A DNA stretch of 64,000 nucleotides from Tillandsia leiboldiana (lineage: Eukaryota > Streptophyta > Magnoliopsida > Poales > Bromeliaceae): contig CM055060.1 of assembly GCA_029204045.2 (NCBI GenBank), forward strand, positions 50,485,526-50,549,525, in the 5' to 3' direction. The position numbers and the translations under genes were made by a program. The notes below the pieces were generated by a model. That model had not been told where the DNA came from. It saw only the letters and a list, made by a program, of their open reading frames with translations, and searched no databases. Of the stretch, positions 1 to 12,204 are shown piece after piece; the first letter of the stretch is position 1, and every line of letters starts with the position of its first letter.

Positions 1-193
1 AACCGCAACCTCTCGCTGCTTCCGCACCATCAGTGGTGCGATCAGGAACAGAAATCGCCAAAGTCGCGGCCGGAGGTACTACTGACGATACTCCGGGAGA
101 TGCTCTCGGTCCAAGCATGTGCATCATACGCTCCATGCTCTCCTCCTGGCGCCGTATCGCCTCAAGTACCAGGACTGCTTGGGCCTGGATCTC
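1..193 (-). pseudogene. Gypsy gag 5' fragment, cut by window edge
   Basis: Read on the minus strand, the frame is open from 193 to the window edge, with ATGs from 136 downward. It encodes a hydrophilic peptide rich in Q, A, E, R and M, including the segment EAIRRQEESMERMMHMLG. This resembles the N-terminal coiled region of plant Ty3/Gypsy Gag. The frame opens just after a TGA (194-196), so the usual gag start further upstream is lost or shifted. It lies directly downstream, on this strand, of a primer-binding site and an LTR, as expected for the start of gag. The element continues beyond the left edge, so pol cannot be judged. Confidence 0.5.
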
Positions 194-567
194 TCAAGCC
201 TCTCTCGGCTCTATCCATTTAGCTTTCCGGTACGAGCCCCTCATCCCAGGTCAAACACGCCCTTGCCGTTGCACGGCGTCTCTGAAGCATCCAAAAAACC
301 ACTGCAACAGAAAAACATTAGGACCAAGACTTTCCCGACCCAAACAAACGAAAGCCTAAACATGTTAACCTTTCTAAAGCATTATGCTGTCTGCAGCCAA
401 CACAATCACCTTTAGAGAAATAACATGCGAGGTCACTCACCCCAATCCTCAGGGGGAGGTACACCCTCAGACAAGACTCTCGCTAAGGTCACGACTCACA
501 CGACAGTCTTCCCACTGTCCAACCAAAAGCCTAGGGTCTCTAAGTCCCCAACGACCTATATTCCTAG

Positions 568-579
568 GCTCTGATACCG
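568..579 (-). other. tRNA-iMet primer-binding site of left-edge Gypsy element
   Basis: The minus strand reads CGGTATCAGAGC, one base off the plant initiator-Met primer site TGGTATCAGAGC. It lies about 7 bases inside the LTR boundary at 587. It fixes the polarity: the LTR above it is a 5' LTR and the sequence below it is internal. Confidence 0.8.
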
Positions 580-1021
580 CCTAATCTGTCACGCCCCGGG
601 GTCGAACTGCGACCCGGGCTCGCCAACAGATCCGCCGTCTGTACGGAAACTGCCGTACAGACGAAGCGTCTAACCTGCAAAAGAGATCTATAGCTAACAA
701 GTATCAGAGCTGAAAGGAAGCAGAAACACCAAGCGGTGAAAAGTCCAAGTACACCAGTCCACTAGCACCCAAAACATAAGTACAAAAGTGGAAACTAAAA
801 AGTACAAGTGACACTAACACCGACACCACCGACTCGGGTAGGAGCTAGTCAGCCACGCCCTTACCTCGGTCAGAAAGCTCCGAACGAGCCAAACCTGGAA
901 CGGTCGCCTCAGGAACACCTGTCATCACAGCGGGTGTGAGATCTACTGCAACAGTCAGATCTCAGTGGGTACCAAAGCTAAACCCACGGTACACCCACTC
1001 AGTCTGCTGGAGACAAAAACA

Positions 1022-1022
1022 C

Positions 1023-1079
<57 letters not shown>
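1022..1079. repeat. (GATA)n microsatellite
   Basis: About 14 uninterrupted GATA units within the left Gypsy LTR. Confidence 0.95.
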
Positions 1080-1080
<1 letters not shown>

Positions 1081-1303
1081 CTGGAAATGAATCTATCGCT
1101 ACATGTCTCAATGCAATGCTGGAAGTAAGTTCTCAGTCTCTCTCGCGGGAGGCCTGGAAACTACGAACGTCTGCGCCCCCTACAGCCCTTATCAAACAAG
1201 AACATGCTGTAGGCTTAGGCGCCCATAGTTTCCGCCCCCGCACTGGGACTGCTAGAACTCTACAAGACACTAGAAGGCCACCTCAATCCCTTCTAGTAAC
1301 CAC

Positions 1304-1650
1304 CTGGTGACTCGGCCAGGGCATAACTATCTATCTGGTAACTCAGCCAGTGATATCTACACATCTGGTAACTCAGCCAGTGATTTATACCCATCTGGTA
1401 ACTCTGCCAGTGGTATCTACTCATCTGGTAACTCAGCCAGTGATTTATACCCATCTGGTAACTCCGCCAGTGGTATCTACTCATCTGGTAACTCAGCCAG
1501 TGATTTATACCCATCTGGTAACTCCGCCAGTGGTATCTACTCATCTGGTAACTCAGCCAGTGATTTACACCCATCTGGTAGCTCTGCCAGTGGTATCTAC
1601 TCATCTGGTAACTCAGCCAGTGATTTATACCCATCTGGTAACTCTGCCAG
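1304..1650. repeat. 30-bp minisatellite with 60-bp higher-order period
   Basis: About 11.5 head-to-tail units of a 30-bp sequence beginning CTGGTAACTC. Two unit types alternate, one ending TGATTTATACCCAT and one TGGTATCTACTCAT, so the array repeats every 60 bp. Because 30 is divisible by three, both strands show repetitive ORFs; I do not regard these as genes. Confidence 0.93.
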
Positions 1651-2149
1651 TACAACTCGTATACTCTAACGATGCGACTAACACTCGTGTCCAAGTCGGA
1701 AACGACAACCCTCGACTTGCACGACTGTTCCGCAATAATAAGGATACGATACCTTTGCATTCGGAAGCGTAAAGGGCATTCCGTAGTTCATTGGGAGAAA
1801 CCAACCCACCTGCGATCAATCCGCGAAAACCGTGCGCCATACGGAGGTCCCGACGCGATCCCGCAGCTCCACGCGGCAAAACACGCACCACCGGCCACGT
1901 GAGAAGCTAACACAATGCCACAACTGCGAGACAAGAAGAGGGACCGGAATCAGAAAACATGCGGCTACAACCGCGCTCACAAAGGCGAGAAAAACCCATC
2001 CGGCGATGAGAAACGCCGCGCGCTGCGCGGAAAACCCATCGCGCACTCACGCCGCGGCGCGTCGCCGAGTCGCAGCCTGCGCGGCCAAAGCGGCGCAGCT
2101 GCACGGCCCCCAAAAACCCAGCCGCGCGGCGCTGACCCAGCCGCCCGCG

Positions 2150-2930
2150 CGGCGCCCAGCAAGCCCGTGCGGCACAAGGCCGCCCGCGCGGGGCCCCTGC
2201 AGGGCCGCGCGCCCACGGGCGCGGCCTGCAGGCCCGCGCGGCACAGGGCCGCCCGCGCGGAGCCCCTGCAGGGCCGCGCGCCCACGGGCGCGGCCCGCAG
2301 GCCCGCGCGGCACCGGGCCGCCCGCGCGGGGCCCCTGCAGGGCCGCGCGCCCTCGGGCGCGGCCCGCAGGCCCGCGCGGCACAGGGCCGCCCGCGCGGGG
2401 CCCCTGCAGGGCCGCGCGCCCACGGGCGCGGCCCGCAGGCCCGCGCGGCACAGGGCCGCCCGCGCGGGGCCCCTGCAGGGCCGCGCGCCCACGGGCGCGG
2501 CCCGCAGGCCCGCGCGGCACAGGGCCACCCGCGCGGGGCCCCTGCAGGGCCGCGCGCCCACGGGCGCGGCCCGCAGGCCCGCGCGGCACCTTGCAGTGCC
2601 GCGCGCACAGCGCGCGGCCTGCAAGGTCGCGCGGCACAGGGGATGCCCGCGCGGCACCCCTGCAGTGCCGCGCGCCCAGCGCGCGGCCTGCAGGGCCGCG
2701 CGGCCCCAAGGCCGCCCGCGCGGCACCTTGCAGTGCCGCGCGCCCCACGCGGCCTGCAAGGCCGCGCGGCACAGGGGCTGCCCGCGCGGCACCCCTGCAG
2801 GGTCGCGCGCCCCGCGCGGCCTGCCAGGCCGCGCGGCACAGGGGCTGCCCGCGCGGCACCCCTGCAGTGCCGCGCGCACAGCGCGCGGCCTGCAGGGCCG
2901 CGCAGCCCCAAGGCAGCCCGGCGCGCAGCG
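2150..2930. repeat. GC-rich 69-bp minisatellite in LTR
   Basis: The motif CCCCTGCAGGGCCGCGCG recurs at about 2194, 2263, 2332, 2401, 2470 and 2539, a 69-bp period. Degenerate shorter units follow to about 2930. The array is extremely GC-rich and full of GCGCG palindromes. It produces several overlapping Ala/Arg/Pro-rich frames on both strands, which are artefacts of a period divisible by three. Confidence 0.9.
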
Positions 2931-3275
2931 CGCAAGCGCCCCAGCGCACGGCCGCCGCCCCCCCCGATCACGCGCCGCCGAAAACGCGAGCGCGCGACTC
3001 GCGCAGCCACGCCACAACCCGGACGACAAGTCCGCAAGGCTCCGCCCACGGGGAGAAGAAAAGAGAGAAAAGAATAAAATAAAATAAATCCAACCTCCAC
3101 GCGGCACGCCGGTCCTCGCTCGGCTCCCGTCCACGCTCGGAGAAGAAAACGCCCAAGAGTTGCTTCCTTCAAACCCATCCTCTTCTTCTTCTTCTTCCCT
3201 TTCCTCTCTTTTTCTCTTTTTCCTTTTTCTTTCTTTCTTTCTCTTTTCCTTTGCTACAGAGGTGGAGGGGAGGGG

Positions 3276-3283
3276 TTTTTATA
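3276..3283 (-). promoter_or_regulatory. TATA-like box of left Gypsy LTR
   Basis: The minus strand reads TATAAAAA after GCTT. A purine-rich leader (plus strand CT-rich, 3179-3255) lies just downstream on this strand, as in other plant LTR promoters. No other evidence for its use is visible. Confidence 0.45.
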
Positions 3284-3322
3284 AAGCAAAGCTTTAAATA
3301 AAATTAATTAACTTAATTAACT

Positions 3323-3740
3323 TAATTCCAAAAACCCAACTCCAACTCACTTTTTGCCCTCGGGCCCTCCGCCGCTGCCCGGAACCTCCCGAGCTCCGCT
3401 GTAATTCAAAAGTACACGCGCTCACAGCTTTTTCTCTTCAAAAAGCTCAACCGTTGAGTCGGGGTGCTCAAATCAAATACCGGCTCCAAAATTGCCAGTT
3501 CCGACTCACTTTTTGCCTCCGGGTCTTCCGCGTCAGTCCGGAACCTCCCGAACCTCGCTGTAAATCAAAAGTACGCGTGTCCACAGCTTTTTCTCCTCAA
3601 AAAGCTCAACCGTTGAGTCGGGGTGCTCAAATCAAATACCGGCTCCAAAATTGCCAGTTCCGACTCACTTTTTGCCTCCGGGTCTTCCGCGTCAGTCCGG
3701 AACCTCCCGAACCTCGCTGTAAACTGAAAATACACCTGCT
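3323..3740. repeat. 159-bp tandem repeat, about 2.6 copies
   Basis: Sequence beginning AAAAGCTCAACCGTTGAGTC occurs at 3441 and again at 3600 (period 159). A more diverged partial copy lies at about 3323-3440. The two main copies are nearly identical apart from their tails. They lie upstream of the putative minus-strand TATA box, so they may be U3 enhancer-type repeats; that role is inferred. Confidence 0.85.
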
Positions 3741-3990
3741 CCAAGTGTTTCCCAATTTTTCTGCAACCCATAGCGGTGTCGGCGCTTCCCGTACCAGTCA
3801 CCTAACGCGTACAAAGCCCGAAACAAGCAGAGGCTTCCGCGGGGATCCAAATCAACCCGAACTCCTCTGTAAACACAAATGGGACACATCCAAGGCAAAC
3901 TCCTCCGCACCACACCATCCTGCAAGGTCGGTGCGTCGTCCAAATCCCGGTGTTCTACAGTTCAGGTTCTGTGGAACCTAATTGAGGGTT

Positions 3991-4174
3991 CCGGAACGTG
4001 CTTGCATTTCGAGACCTGAGTTTTGGTTTCAAAACTTGGCTGAACTCTCCCTTCTATATATATACTCCATGAAACTTCTTCCACAAGTTTCTCTTCAACT
4101 GACCACCCTTTCCTCTTTCTCACAGTCGAGAGCAATTGCCCTAAGCCCTAGAAGAGTGGAAAGAGCTCCTCTTG
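3991..4174 (+). mobile_element. Left arm of an older LTR interrupted by solo LTR A
   Basis: Contains a plus-strand TATA stretch (TATATATA, 4055-4062) followed by a pyrimidine-rich leader. The leader breaks at 4175 and appears to resume at 7767 (CTTCCTCTTTTCTCAAGTC). I infer an older LTR promoter and leader into which LTR A inserted. No coding region is seen. Confidence 0.4.
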
Positions 4175-7100
4175 TGATGACCCGGATCTCCGCGGAGCTT
4201 TTGCAGGATGATCAGCGGATTCTGGAGGCTTATTCTGTGCGTTGGAGGTACTTGTGCGTGAATCAGACTCAAGGAATGGACCCCGCGCAAAAAACGGATC
4301 AAGTTTACCTTTCGGATGCTTTCGCCGAATTTATAAAAGTGGATTTTGGCAAAATGAACACCGGATTTGGATTCAGCGTGAAAAAATAATGAAAATCAGC
4401 TATTTGGATGTACTTTTCAGAGTCCGGACACCCGAAAATGGACAGTCGGAAGTTTACAGTGTATTCGGGTGCACGGGGGGAGCCATGGACCGCCGGAGGG
4501 ACACGTGGCGGCCGCGGATTGGCCGGCGCACGCGTCGCGGTCCACGAAGCTTGGCGCTGGTGCAGTGGACCGGGCGGGGGACACGTGGCAGCTCAGGATT
4601 AGCAGGCTCATGAGGCGTGGTCCACGGGGACGCGCGGCTCGGTGCGTGGACCGGGGAGGGCCACGTGGCGGCCCCGGATTGGTCGGCTCACGCACGCGTG
4701 GTTCAGCCGGGGAGTGGGGCAGGTGACCGTACCGCACGCGTGGCAGGCGGCGACTGTCGGGCGCCGGCTGGCGTGGCGGACGGGATGGCGTCCGCGTGCG
4801 CCATGTGGCGTCCCGCCATTGGCGGTTGCCACCCACCTGGCCGCCCCGCCAGGGGCACGCGGCAGCGCCCGATTCGCCGGGCGCCGCTGTCTCGTGTTCG
4901 GGACACGCATCGCGCCTGGGAGAATCCGGGCGCTCGTCGTGGCGGGTTGTTTGGGCCCAATTTGGGGCCCGAATCAATTCGGGCGCCCGGATTTCGGGCC
5001 CAAATCCGTGGGTGGGCTAGGCTATAAATAGCCCACCTCCTCCTCCTTTCTTCTATTTTTCTAGACTTTAGAGAGAGAAAGAGAGAGAGAGAGACATTAA
5101 GCAAACTTCTTCCCCTCTTTGTCCTCTATCTCTTGAAGGACCCCCGAGATTTTTGGAGGCTGCGACATCAACGATCTCGGCGATTCGGCGCGCTTCGACA
5201 TTTCCCTTTCGGTGCCCATTTTCGTCGCTGTTCGGTCAGAGAGGTCCCCTGTGCTACCCCGAAGGAATTTTTGGACCATTTTCGCGGCAGCGTGTTCTTA
5301 AGAGGTAGGCCTTCGATTTCCATGCTGATCACTTTGCTTCGTTTCGAGTTTTCGGTGGTGTTCCTGAGGCATCTTTTGACCTTATTTTCTGCTGCAACAT
5401 TTTGGACAGTGGTGGAGTGTTCTTTTTACATTTTGGCCTACGGGTGTCGGAACGGGGCGTATAAGTACTCGATTTGCATCTACTCGTTGTGAGGATTGCA
5501 GCCGTGATTTTTTTTGGATTTTTCAGAGGACTGCGCATAGGTGAAAGTGCTATTTTGGGGGAGGTCCATTTACGTCGTGTGCGATTCTTTTTGCAGTTGC
5601 TCGCGGATTCTGGGTGTTTTGCGGAAAAAAGGAAAGTTGAACCGCGAGGAGTCTTTTACAGTGTGGATTTGCGCGTTTCAGGTGGGTTGGATTTTCCTCC
5701 AAATCGACCGACGGCTTTCTAATTCTATCTGATAGTGGACATACATGATAGAGTTAGTGACTTATTTATTGATCTGGATATATGCATGATACCGTGGGGG
5801 ATTTATTTATCGATGTAGGATGATGCATGATAGTATCCGAGGATAATTGTGGGTTAAAATGTTTGCATGCTAGAGTTAGCATTGTTAGCATCGGTTATAT
5901 TGCATGTTAAACTGTGGAACTTGACTTAGCACCCCATCATATGCTGCATGTTCAACCAGACGAGTAGAAAACCCTCACTTGGGCTAGGTTCTTTTATGCT
6001 TTAGCCTTCCTACACATTGCATGTTTCTTCCTGGACTTAGAGTTTTCTCCTCGCCTGGGTAGTGGGCCGAGTGGTCAGGACAGTGTAGGACGCATGTTGC
6101 GCTCGTGCCGAGGGGCCGAGTGGAGTCTTGTGGTAGAGGTTAGTTTGGTGCTAGTGTCGGGAGCCGTTTGGGATGACGGTGATCCCGGGTTGTTGGGTTT
6201 TTTCCTGATTTTGGTACATCGCCACGGAGTAGTGGCGAGGTCGATCTTATGTTAGCAGGACCTTGAACCCAGAGATAATTTTGGATACACATGATTTTGG
6301 TAAACTAGTTTTCTTTTCAAGCCCCTGAGGGACGCCGGAACCAGTTCTCATTTGATTAGGGCTAAGGCATCAGTCCTGCGGGACCTGGAAAAATAAAATC
6401 GTTTTCAACTGATTTTCTGTGATATTAAAATTGGGTTTTCCTCCAAGCAAGATGGTTTTCTAAAAAGGAAGTTATTTTGTACTCGCCCAGAGAGGGGCCG
6501 AGCAAAAAGGGTTTTCGAAAACAAATGTCATCTTTTATATAAATCTCCGCACCCCGCTGAGGGTTGCGTGATCTGGGTTCCAAGGGCTGCCACCTTTTGG
6601 GACGAGAGCTACGGGCGGTTGTGCCCGGAACCTGTTCTTGTTTGATTGGGGTTGTAGGCATCAGCTTTCCGGAATTCTCGGTCCCGGTGTTGTTGGTCGG
6701 TTGGGTTCGATGTTGGGCCGATGGGTGTTCCGGTCCCGGTATGGTTAGATGGTTGGGTTCGTTGTTTTGGGTTGGCAAGTTCTTCCGATCTGTTAGATCG
6801 TGGTTTCGATTATAGCCTGCATGTGCTACAGTTTTGGTTCGCGATCTCTGCTTGGTTCTCTTCCTCAGTGGGGTCGCTCCCCCTGAGTGTCGTTTCGGAT
6901 GCGAGGGTATATTGGTTCGTGGTACACCCTACGTAAATCCTGCCCATGCGTGGGAGGTGGTTGTAGGTGAGCGTTTATTAGTCCGTTGGGACGCCTACGT
7001 AATTCCTGCCCAATGCTTGGGAGGTGGTTGTAGGTTAGCGCAGGCTTGACTGGTCCTTTTTGGCAGTCATTACGATTGGGTATTTTGGGCACCTCGAGTT

Positions 7101-7766
7101 AGAGTGGTTGCATATCATCATCTATTTTACCCACCCATTGAGCATTGTAGATAGAGGCATAGTAGCTGTAGATTTCTGTACCAGCTATTTTATTGTTTCT
7201 TCAGTATTCCTGTTATCTTATGCCTCTAGTAGACTTAATGGGCAGACCGTAGGGTTAGAGACGGTACCCACTGAGAACTACGTGACGGTGTAGTTCTCAC
7301 ACCCTCTCTTGGTGACAGTTTTGCAGAGGCTTTCCTTCCCGTCCCTGCTTCAGTTGGCTCGACGGACCGTGGTGAGGGAGTCGCGTGATAGATCTCTACC
7401 AGTATTGTCATTTGGTGAGATAGAGGTACCTACCCGGATTGTGGGTTTTACTGTACACTGTTGTATTTATGATTTTAGTTTATCTCCCTTTTTGGATTCA
7501 TAGATGATGTATAGGTGGATTTTACTTGTATTCAGTCTCAGTGGATCAGATTATTGTATTATTATTTTGGGAGATGGATATTGTACCTTTATTTTAGTTG
7601 TACAGTGGTTTTGGATTTTTATTACAGCAGTTATTTTTAGCTCTGATATCTGTATAGTTGGTAGTTGTTACTTTCAGGTTGGACGCTTCGCCTATGCGGG
7701 ATTTTCCGTATAGGTGGCGGATCTGTTGACGAGCTCGGGTCGCAGTTTCGACGCCGGGGCGTGACA
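4175..7766 (+). mobile_element. Solo Ty3/Gypsy LTR A (about 3.6 kb)
   Basis: Starts TGATGACCCGGATC and ends GGGGCGTGACA. LTR B shares both ends and LTR C shares the right end. The order is an AT-rich head, a GC-rich U3 (about 4480-4990), a TATA box (5023-5030), a CT-rich leader, then a long R/U5-like stretch. No primer site follows the right end and no polypurine tract precedes the left, so it is a solo LTR. I found no convincing target-site duplication (TCTTG left, CATCT right). Small ORFs inside are not conserved in LTRs B and C and are not called. Confidence 0.75.
5023..5030 (+). promoter_or_regulatory. TATA box of LTR A
   Basis: TATAAATA set in GGCTATAAATAGCC, with a palindromic GGGCGCCCGG about 40 bp upstream and a pyrimidine-rich leader downstream. 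The same arrangement occurs in LTR B and LTR C. Confidence 0.75.
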
Positions 7767-10700
7767 CATCTCCTTCCTCTTTTCTCAAGTCTCTTCGACA
7801 AAGGATTGTGTTCAAAAAGTTCCAATACCCACCAAGAAAAGAAGCTATCCTGATTTTCTATGCCCTACCCTTACTCAGTATGGGGGCTTTTTCGTGGGAA
7901 ATCTTGACCTCCTAAGCATCTCATTCGGAGAAAACTCCTAGATAAGGTGATTGTTATAGGATCTTTGGTTTACTTAGGAAATGTGTTGTTGTTCGTGTGT
8001 ATTTCATGGGTTTTCACTTAATCGTTGGTTCGATCGAGTGTATTTCATGGGTTTTCACTTAATCGTTGGTTCAATCGACGTTCTCAGATTAATTTTCGGA
8101 ATGGGATGAAAACCTAAGAGTTTTTTAAGGCCATCTTTGTATACGCTTGCAAACGACCGAGCCTATACCTTTGTATGGAAACTTGTCGTTTGGATGGAAA
8201 CTCGTAATTTTTTTATTCTAACTACGAAATCCTAGAAATTGATCTAGGAATTTTTGTTTTTTGCAATTCCTTTGCCTCGCCTTAGCGCGATTACAGAGTT
8301 TGTGTTAGTTAGAGGTGATTTTAGTTGAATCAACACCTAACGCCATGAATTTTGCGAAGTTGCAGCAGTTGGAACTCAGCCTAGAGGCCCTAGTTTCAGA
8401 ACTTGAGGCTAGGTTCCAAAACTAGCTCAATGGAATAGGGAAAATTGGTTATGGTTTTGTGGAACTTGGACCTAGGTTCAAAACCCTTGTGCGGTTTTGG
8501 AGCCTTAGTGTTAGATTCCAGAAACGAATATCCCAAAATCTCTAGTGAAGGTTTCTCACGATTCATTTTGTTTGAAAATAGTATCCTAGCTAGCATGGTG
8601 AATAACTTAGTAACACTTTGTTGGCGTACATAAAATCGCACCAGGTGGTAGATGATATGGCCCACGTGCCTAGCCTACACGGGCAAAGAAGACAAGGACA
8701 CGTGGTGCATGAAGATTCAAGAAAAGGACGCATGCATAGTAATTTCGAAACCTGTAATAAGGGTCTTACACCCTTGAAACAAGACCACCCTTTACTTTTC
8801 ACTACAATCTACATTTTTTCCTAGTAGTAGTATAACTTGCAGCCTTCTTTTTTCGTATTTACAACTTTCTTTACAACTTTTCTAGGAGTAATTTACTTAT
8901 AACCCAAGCTTTCTATTACTTAATACAATTGATTCGTCTCTTTCAACTGAGTCTTCGATTAGTCAAGTCTACTTGTTTACGGCTTTCTTTGGATCATTTG
9001 ATCAGAACCCAGTTGAGCCGATCCCTTCTCATTCGAATCGCTCGACCTCTCAAAATGTGGCACATTCGAGGTTTAACCCCGAGACCGATCTATCTTCTGA
9101 GAGTGATCTCAATCTTGACCTTGATTGTAGTGAACCGGGGCTCTGTTGACCGGCCGAGTAGGATCAGCCAATACGTGTGGAGGAACCCAGCCGAGAGCCG
9201 GCTGGAGTGGGTTCGGACCCCGAAGTCAGATGCTGAGATGGATAGCCGGGCGTCATTGAAGCCCCGACAGTTGAGGGGAGACGCGGCTTGGGCTACCGAG
9301 AGTGGACTAGTTTCGGGTCTCATATTCAGCTGACCAATTGTTGAGCCGAGTGACACAGTCGAGATGTCCAACCGAGCCGTTCAGCCGAACGCAGATTGAG
9401 GATGTCTCAGTCAAGCCGAGAGGTTACTGTAGCACGGATAGCCGAAGGCGTGGTAGCTTCGGGTGATTAGCCAAGAAGAGTTGAGCCAAAGGAGTAACCA
9501 ACCGAGTGATCACTATAGCTGCATCAGCCGAAGGACCACAGTGGCAGCTAATGTGAACAGGAGAGTCGTTGGAAACAGTGCCGGTGGCAGACTGGTGCCA
9601 GAGAATGAGTGAGCTTGGGGAACCATGTAGAGACTGACCAGTGTCAGGGCAGCAATTGGCAAGTCGACGTTGTTTGACTTTTGCTCCCAAATAATCTTAT
9701 TAATAACTCTCTTGCACCTGAAAGATAGCCTTTCTCCCATCACCTAAGAAGTCTCTAGAACTCCTTCATCATTCACTCATCTTTTCTATTGTAGAGTGTG
9801 CTGGTGGTGCAACTGAGAAAAGGAGGAATTTGAGTAGGCAAAGGTACGTTGAATTGGAAGTTGGACATGGACCTTCTTCCTCCCATCCAAGGTTGGTTGA
9901 GCTTTACCTTGGAGTCTTGCTTGGATTTTGAATAGCTACTACCTAATTCCTTGATCTGAGCTTTGGATTTGTGGGCTTTCTTCTTCTTTTCTGGTTTGGG
10001 AAGATCTCAAAGTTTTGGAAGTTGGCTTATGCTGCGGTTGAATTGAGTGGAGCAGGGTGAGCCATTCTCGGGTAGCTTGGAGGCGCTGACGGTGGAGTCG
10101 AGTGAGGGCCCGAGCTGTGAGCCGAGCCTATGGATTTGCCCCTGCACCGATTTCTTGTCGTGATTGGACTAGCTTAAAGGTAGGTTAATATTGACCGAAA
10201 CTAATGAGCTCCTTTTTAAGTCTAGTTTTACCACTATGCACCTTATTTATGGTTTTTTTTGTGATATTATGTTGATGGTATGTTATGGGTGTTGAGGTTA
10301 CTCTCCTGAGATTCTAGTATGTGTTAGGGAATCCGAACTCTATATGTTTACAGTTTACACTATCGACCATATTATTTTCTCATATTTTCATATTTGGTAA
10401 TCCCTTGTGCATTTGGGGTAGTGTAGAGCTAGGTTGTGCTTGCGTTGGGAGCCGAGCTAAGGCTATGGATTAGTGGTCGGTTGACCTGTTGTGCTCATGC
10501 CGGTGAGCCGAGTCGAGTTTCCTTAGAATTTCGATTGATTGAGTGGCTTATCTAAGAGACGAACTAGGTGAAGTGGTATTCAGTGCTGGGCTTGATTGTG
10601 GAGAACCGATTTCATGTGTGTTGTGTGAGTTGTGGATTTGATTGATCTTGAGATTTAGACTATAGCCTGTAGGAGCCATATTGAGCTCGACTGAGATTCA

Positions 10701-11447
10701 CAACTTTCTTTGGTGGGGTCCTACCCTTTGAATGCCGCTCCGGAGCTGGGCCGTTTTTTTGCATGATGTCGATGCAATCCGGTTAGGCACTCTACATAAT
10801 TCTAGTCATCTGTAGATATAATGGTAGTAGGTGAGCGCAGGTTTGACTGGAGCCGACGTGGCAGTTAGTGAGATTGGGTAGACCTTGACTATCTTGAGAG
10901 TGAGTTGATGCATATGGTTACTCCTGTTGTTTTCCTAGAGTATTATTGTTCGAAGCATGATAGCTATAGTTTTCATTTCAACTTTTTCTTTTCTGTTATT
11001 TTACAGTTGAGTTATTTATGCCTCTAGTAGACTTGGTGGGTAAATCGTTAGTCTTGATGATGGTACCCATTGAGGACTATTTTATTTTTGTAGTTCTCAC
11101 ATCTGCTGTTGGCAATCTTTTTGCATAGATTTTTACACCTATTCCTTCGCCAGTAGCCGTTCTTGACCGAGGTAAGGGAGTTGCGAGCTAGATCCCTACC
11201 CATGAGTGTTTGGACTTAGAGTCATCCCTACAGATGTTATTTTGAGATCGTGAGCCTGTACGGTCTGATGGTTGTATCTGTACTTTTTTTTTCTACTTTA
11301 TGAGAGGTGGCTTTGTATTTTGGATGTGTATCAGATGTACAGTGAATATTGCTTTAGCTATATTAGTTTTATTTTGGCTCTGATATACCAGTATAGTATT
11401 TCTAGACTCTGTCTTTTGCAGGTTTGATGTTTCGCCTATGCGTGATC
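7767..11447 (+). mobile_element. Body of older Gypsy-type LTR between solo LTRs A and B
   Basis: Sequence at about 10650-11440 matches the right halves of LTRs A and C in order: TATAGCCTG, the GGGGTC segment, GGCAGT, CTCTAGTAGACTT, and the TTGCAGGTTTGATG near the end. It breaks at 11447 and resumes at 15331, so LTR B is nested in it. A 41-bp sequence is tandemly duplicated at 7997-8078. The part at 8080-9000 has no recognisable feature. A GCCGAG-rich stretch occupies about 9130-9500. No gene is supported. Confidence 0.5.
7997..8078. repeat. 41-bp tandem duplication
   Basis: Two adjacent, nearly identical units beginning GTGTATTTCATGGG at 7997 and 8038, differing by a single base near the end. 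Confidence 0.9.
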
Positions 11448-12196
11448 TGATGACCCGGATCTTTGCAGAGCTTTTGCAGTGTGATCAGCGACTTCTAGAG
11501 GCTTATTCGGTGTGATGGAGGTGCTTGTGCAAAAATCGGACCTCAGGATTGGACCCAGCACGAAATTTGGATTAAGATTACTTATCTGGATGCCTTCGAC
11601 AAATTTTAGAAGTGGAATTGGGCAAAACGGACATCGAATCTGGATTCGGCGTGCGAAAATGATGGAAATGGACTATTTACTTGTATTTTTCGGAGCCCGG
11701 ATGCCCAAATGCGGATTTCGAGACAAGGTTACTGTTTCGGCGGCCAGGGCAGCGCGGAGCGCGGCGGCGGCGCTGGCGCGGGCAGGCGCGGGCGCGGGCG
11801 CGGGCAGGCCGGTCCACGGGACTTGGCATACACCGAGACCAACGGGTTTTCGGTGTGGACATGTGGCGTGCGGGGATTGGTCGGTCAACGCACGCGGGAC
11901 AGCGCGTGATTCGCGCCGGGCGCGCCGCACGATGGACCGCGCTAGGCCACGTGTCGCCCGCCCATTGGCGAGCGCAGCAACCCGGCTGGCCCGGCGTGGA
12001 CCACGGAGCGTGGTCCCCGCCGTGGACCGCGCTGCCATGTGGCGCGCCGCGATTGGCGGGCACGCGTACGCGGGGCGCGGAGAGGCCACGTGGCGCGTTG
12101 TGGGCGTTTCGGGCGCGCACAGTGATGGGCCGGGCCGGATTCGGGCGCCCGAATCTTGCGCCCGAATCCGGTTTTCCTTTCTTTGTGGGCTGGGCC

Positions 12197-12204
12197 TATA
12201 AATA
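12197..12204 (+). promoter_or_regulatory. TATA box of LTR B
   Basis: TATAAATA inside the near-palindrome GGGCCTATAAATAGGCCC. A perfect palindrome ATTCGGGCGCCCGAAT lies about 50 bp upstream. Confidence 0.75.

Larger units (their letters stand above)
587..3990 (-). mobile_element. Long Ty3/Gypsy 5' LTR (upper boundary uncertain)
   Basis: The LTR edge at 587 begins TGTCACGCCCCGGG. This is the reverse complement of the GGGGCGTGACA end of the plus-strand LTRs at 7766, 15330 and 27553. The adjoining motif (reverse of GGCGGATCTGTTGGCGAG) is shared with those copies. Within it lie a GATA microsatellite, a 30/60-bp minisatellite, a GC-rich 69-bp tandem array, a pyrimidine-rich leader (3179-3255) and a TATA-like box at 3276-3283. 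The other end was not found: I see no GATCCGGGTCATCA, the expected reverse of the family start. The end at 3990 is a guess. No genes are present; the long ORFs across 1832-3178 come from repeat periods divisible by three. Confidence 0.6.

Noticed and set aside
1293..1772. Repetitive Tyr/Ser/Asn-rich ORFs that look like a structural protein
   Set aside because: Produced by the 30-bp minisatellite, open on both strands and in several frames.
1832..3178. Several 300-420-codon Ala/Arg/Pro-rich ORFs on both strands
   Set aside because: They overlap in nearly all frames of a GC-rich tandem array with a 69-bp period. No domain or codon pattern is visible, and the array lies inside an LTR.
4170..7771. 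Target-site duplication around solo LTR A
   Set aside because: TCTTG on the left and CATCT on the right do not match, and shifted alignments with CTCCT-like words are not at the LTR ends.
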